NCBI GenBank assembly: GCA_027024125.1
Contig: JALVSV010000523.1
Coordinates: forward strand, 1,004 to 6,689
Reading direction: 5' to 3'
Origin: Methylothermaceae bacterium
GTDB lineage: Bacteria > Pseudomonadota > Gammaproteobacteria > Methylococcales > Methylothermaceae
Length of the DNA: 5,686 nucleotides
Shown here: positions 5,381-5,686 of the stretch, in pieces
Numbering within the stretch: position 1 is the stretch's first letter
Layout: each line of letters begins with the position of its first letter
Notes under the pieces: generated by a model
Databases searched by the model: none
Told to the model about the DNA's origin: nothing
Seen by the model: the letters and a program-made list of their open reading frames with translations, nothing else
Position numbers and translations under genes: made by a program

Positions 5381-5686
5381 TCATTCGTCCCCAGCCATGA
5401 ATCCCAAAAGGTGCAGCAGGCTGGTAAACAGGTTGAACAAGGCGACGTAAAGAGTCACTGTCGCCAGGATGTAATTGGTTTCTCCCCCATGGATGATCTG
5501 GCTGGTTTGAAACAGAATCAGACCCGCCATCAACAGCACAAACATTGCCGATACCGCCAACGCCAACCCGGGCATCTGGAAGAAGAAGGCACCTAGTCCC
5601 GCCAGAAAGCCCACCAGGATCCCGGTAAACAGAAAACCGCCAAGGAAACTGAAATCGCGGCGTGAGAGCAGGGCGTAGGCCGACAT
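5381..5686 (-). CDS. yccA: Bax inhibitor-1 (BI-1)/YccA-family membrane protein, C-terminal part
   Basis: YccA-type proteins are seven-helix inner-membrane proteins of the BI-1/TMBIM superfamily; E. coli YccA binds the FtsH protease and modulates its activity, and other members affect calcium leak. Only the last 101 residues are in the window. They match the E. coli YccA end closely: SAYALLSRRDFSFLGG at 2-17, then helices at about 13-35, 40-60 and 71-96, the signature HGGETNY at 66-72 and the ending LLGFMAGDE. The ATG at the very edge (5686) lines up with the middle of the family, not its start (YccA is about 219 residues), so the gene is cut by the window edge and this is an internal Met. The stop at 5381 is followed by a strong terminator. 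It is convergent with the copper-storage gene. Identity as a family member is confident; orthology to yccA is likely. Confidence 0.93.
   Translation of the reverse strand: MSAYALLSRRDFSFLGGFLFTGILVGFLAGLGAFFFQMPGLALAVSAMFVLLMAGLILFQTSQIIHGGETNYILATVTLYVALFNLFTSLLHLLGFMAGDE

Noticed and set aside
5256..5596. Plus-strand frames of 64 and 61 residues at the right end
   Set aside because: They lie over the terminator and antisense to the yccA-like gene, with no ribosome binding site or recognisable domain.
1..5686. CRISPR arrays, tRNA or rRNA genes, transposase genes
   Set aside because: No regularly spaced direct repeats, tRNA-like cloverleaf, conserved rRNA segments or transposase motifs were seen on either strand.

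Overview
The window looks like chromosomal DNA from a gammaproteobacterium. The two conserved housekeeping genes at its edges, dxs on the left and a yccA-like BI-1 gene on the right, read very close to their Escherichia coli counterparts. The mix of a quinone-linked ABC1-family gene, a copper-storage protein and palindrome-rich intergenic repeats would suit a free-living or sulfur-oxidising lineage (Chromatiales-like), but that placement is an inference from memory and not proven by the sequence.

Layout from left to right. Positions 1-1027 (minus strand) hold the first 342 codons of dxs, the entry enzyme of the MEP isoprenoid pathway; the gene runs off the left edge. Upstream of it lies a small minus-strand gene for a membrane hairpin protein (1158-1340). 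A divergent intergenic gap leads to a two-gene plus-strand operon: an all-helical, cysteine-free protein of unknown function (1464-2195) and a UbiB/AarF-type atypical kinase with two C-terminal membrane helices (2195-3892). The two are joined by a TGATG stop/start overlap. The operon ends at a perfect 13-bp hairpin (3891-3920) that also serves the convergent minus-strand gene for a four-helix membrane protein (3940-4296), which is built from an internal duplication.

The 470-bp gap 4297-4766 has no convincing gene. It contains the probable promoter of the four-helix membrane gene, a 202-bp MITE-like element (4442-4643) with 23-bp imperfect terminal inverted repeats and several internal hairpins, and the leader of the next gene. 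That gene (4767-5117, plus) encodes a very cysteine-rich four-helix-bundle copper storage protein (Csp/DUF326 type) with 23 cysteines in 116 residues and no export signal. After it comes a second structured element (5169-5287) whose 19-nt arms pair completely in plus-strand RNA through two G-U wobbles. A strong minus-strand terminator (5316-5344) and the 3' end of a BI-1/YccA-family membrane protein gene (5381-5686, minus) complete the window.

Functionally there is no single pathway. The helical protein and the ABC1-family kinase are the clearest pair, probably acting at the inner membrane in quinone or lipid homeostasis. Dxs supplies isoprenoid precursors, including those for quinone tails, but is transcribed separately. 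The copper-storage gene stands alone on its strand, with its own strong ribosome binding site. The most unusual parts are the Csp variant, the two intergenic structured repeats and the duplicated membrane protein.
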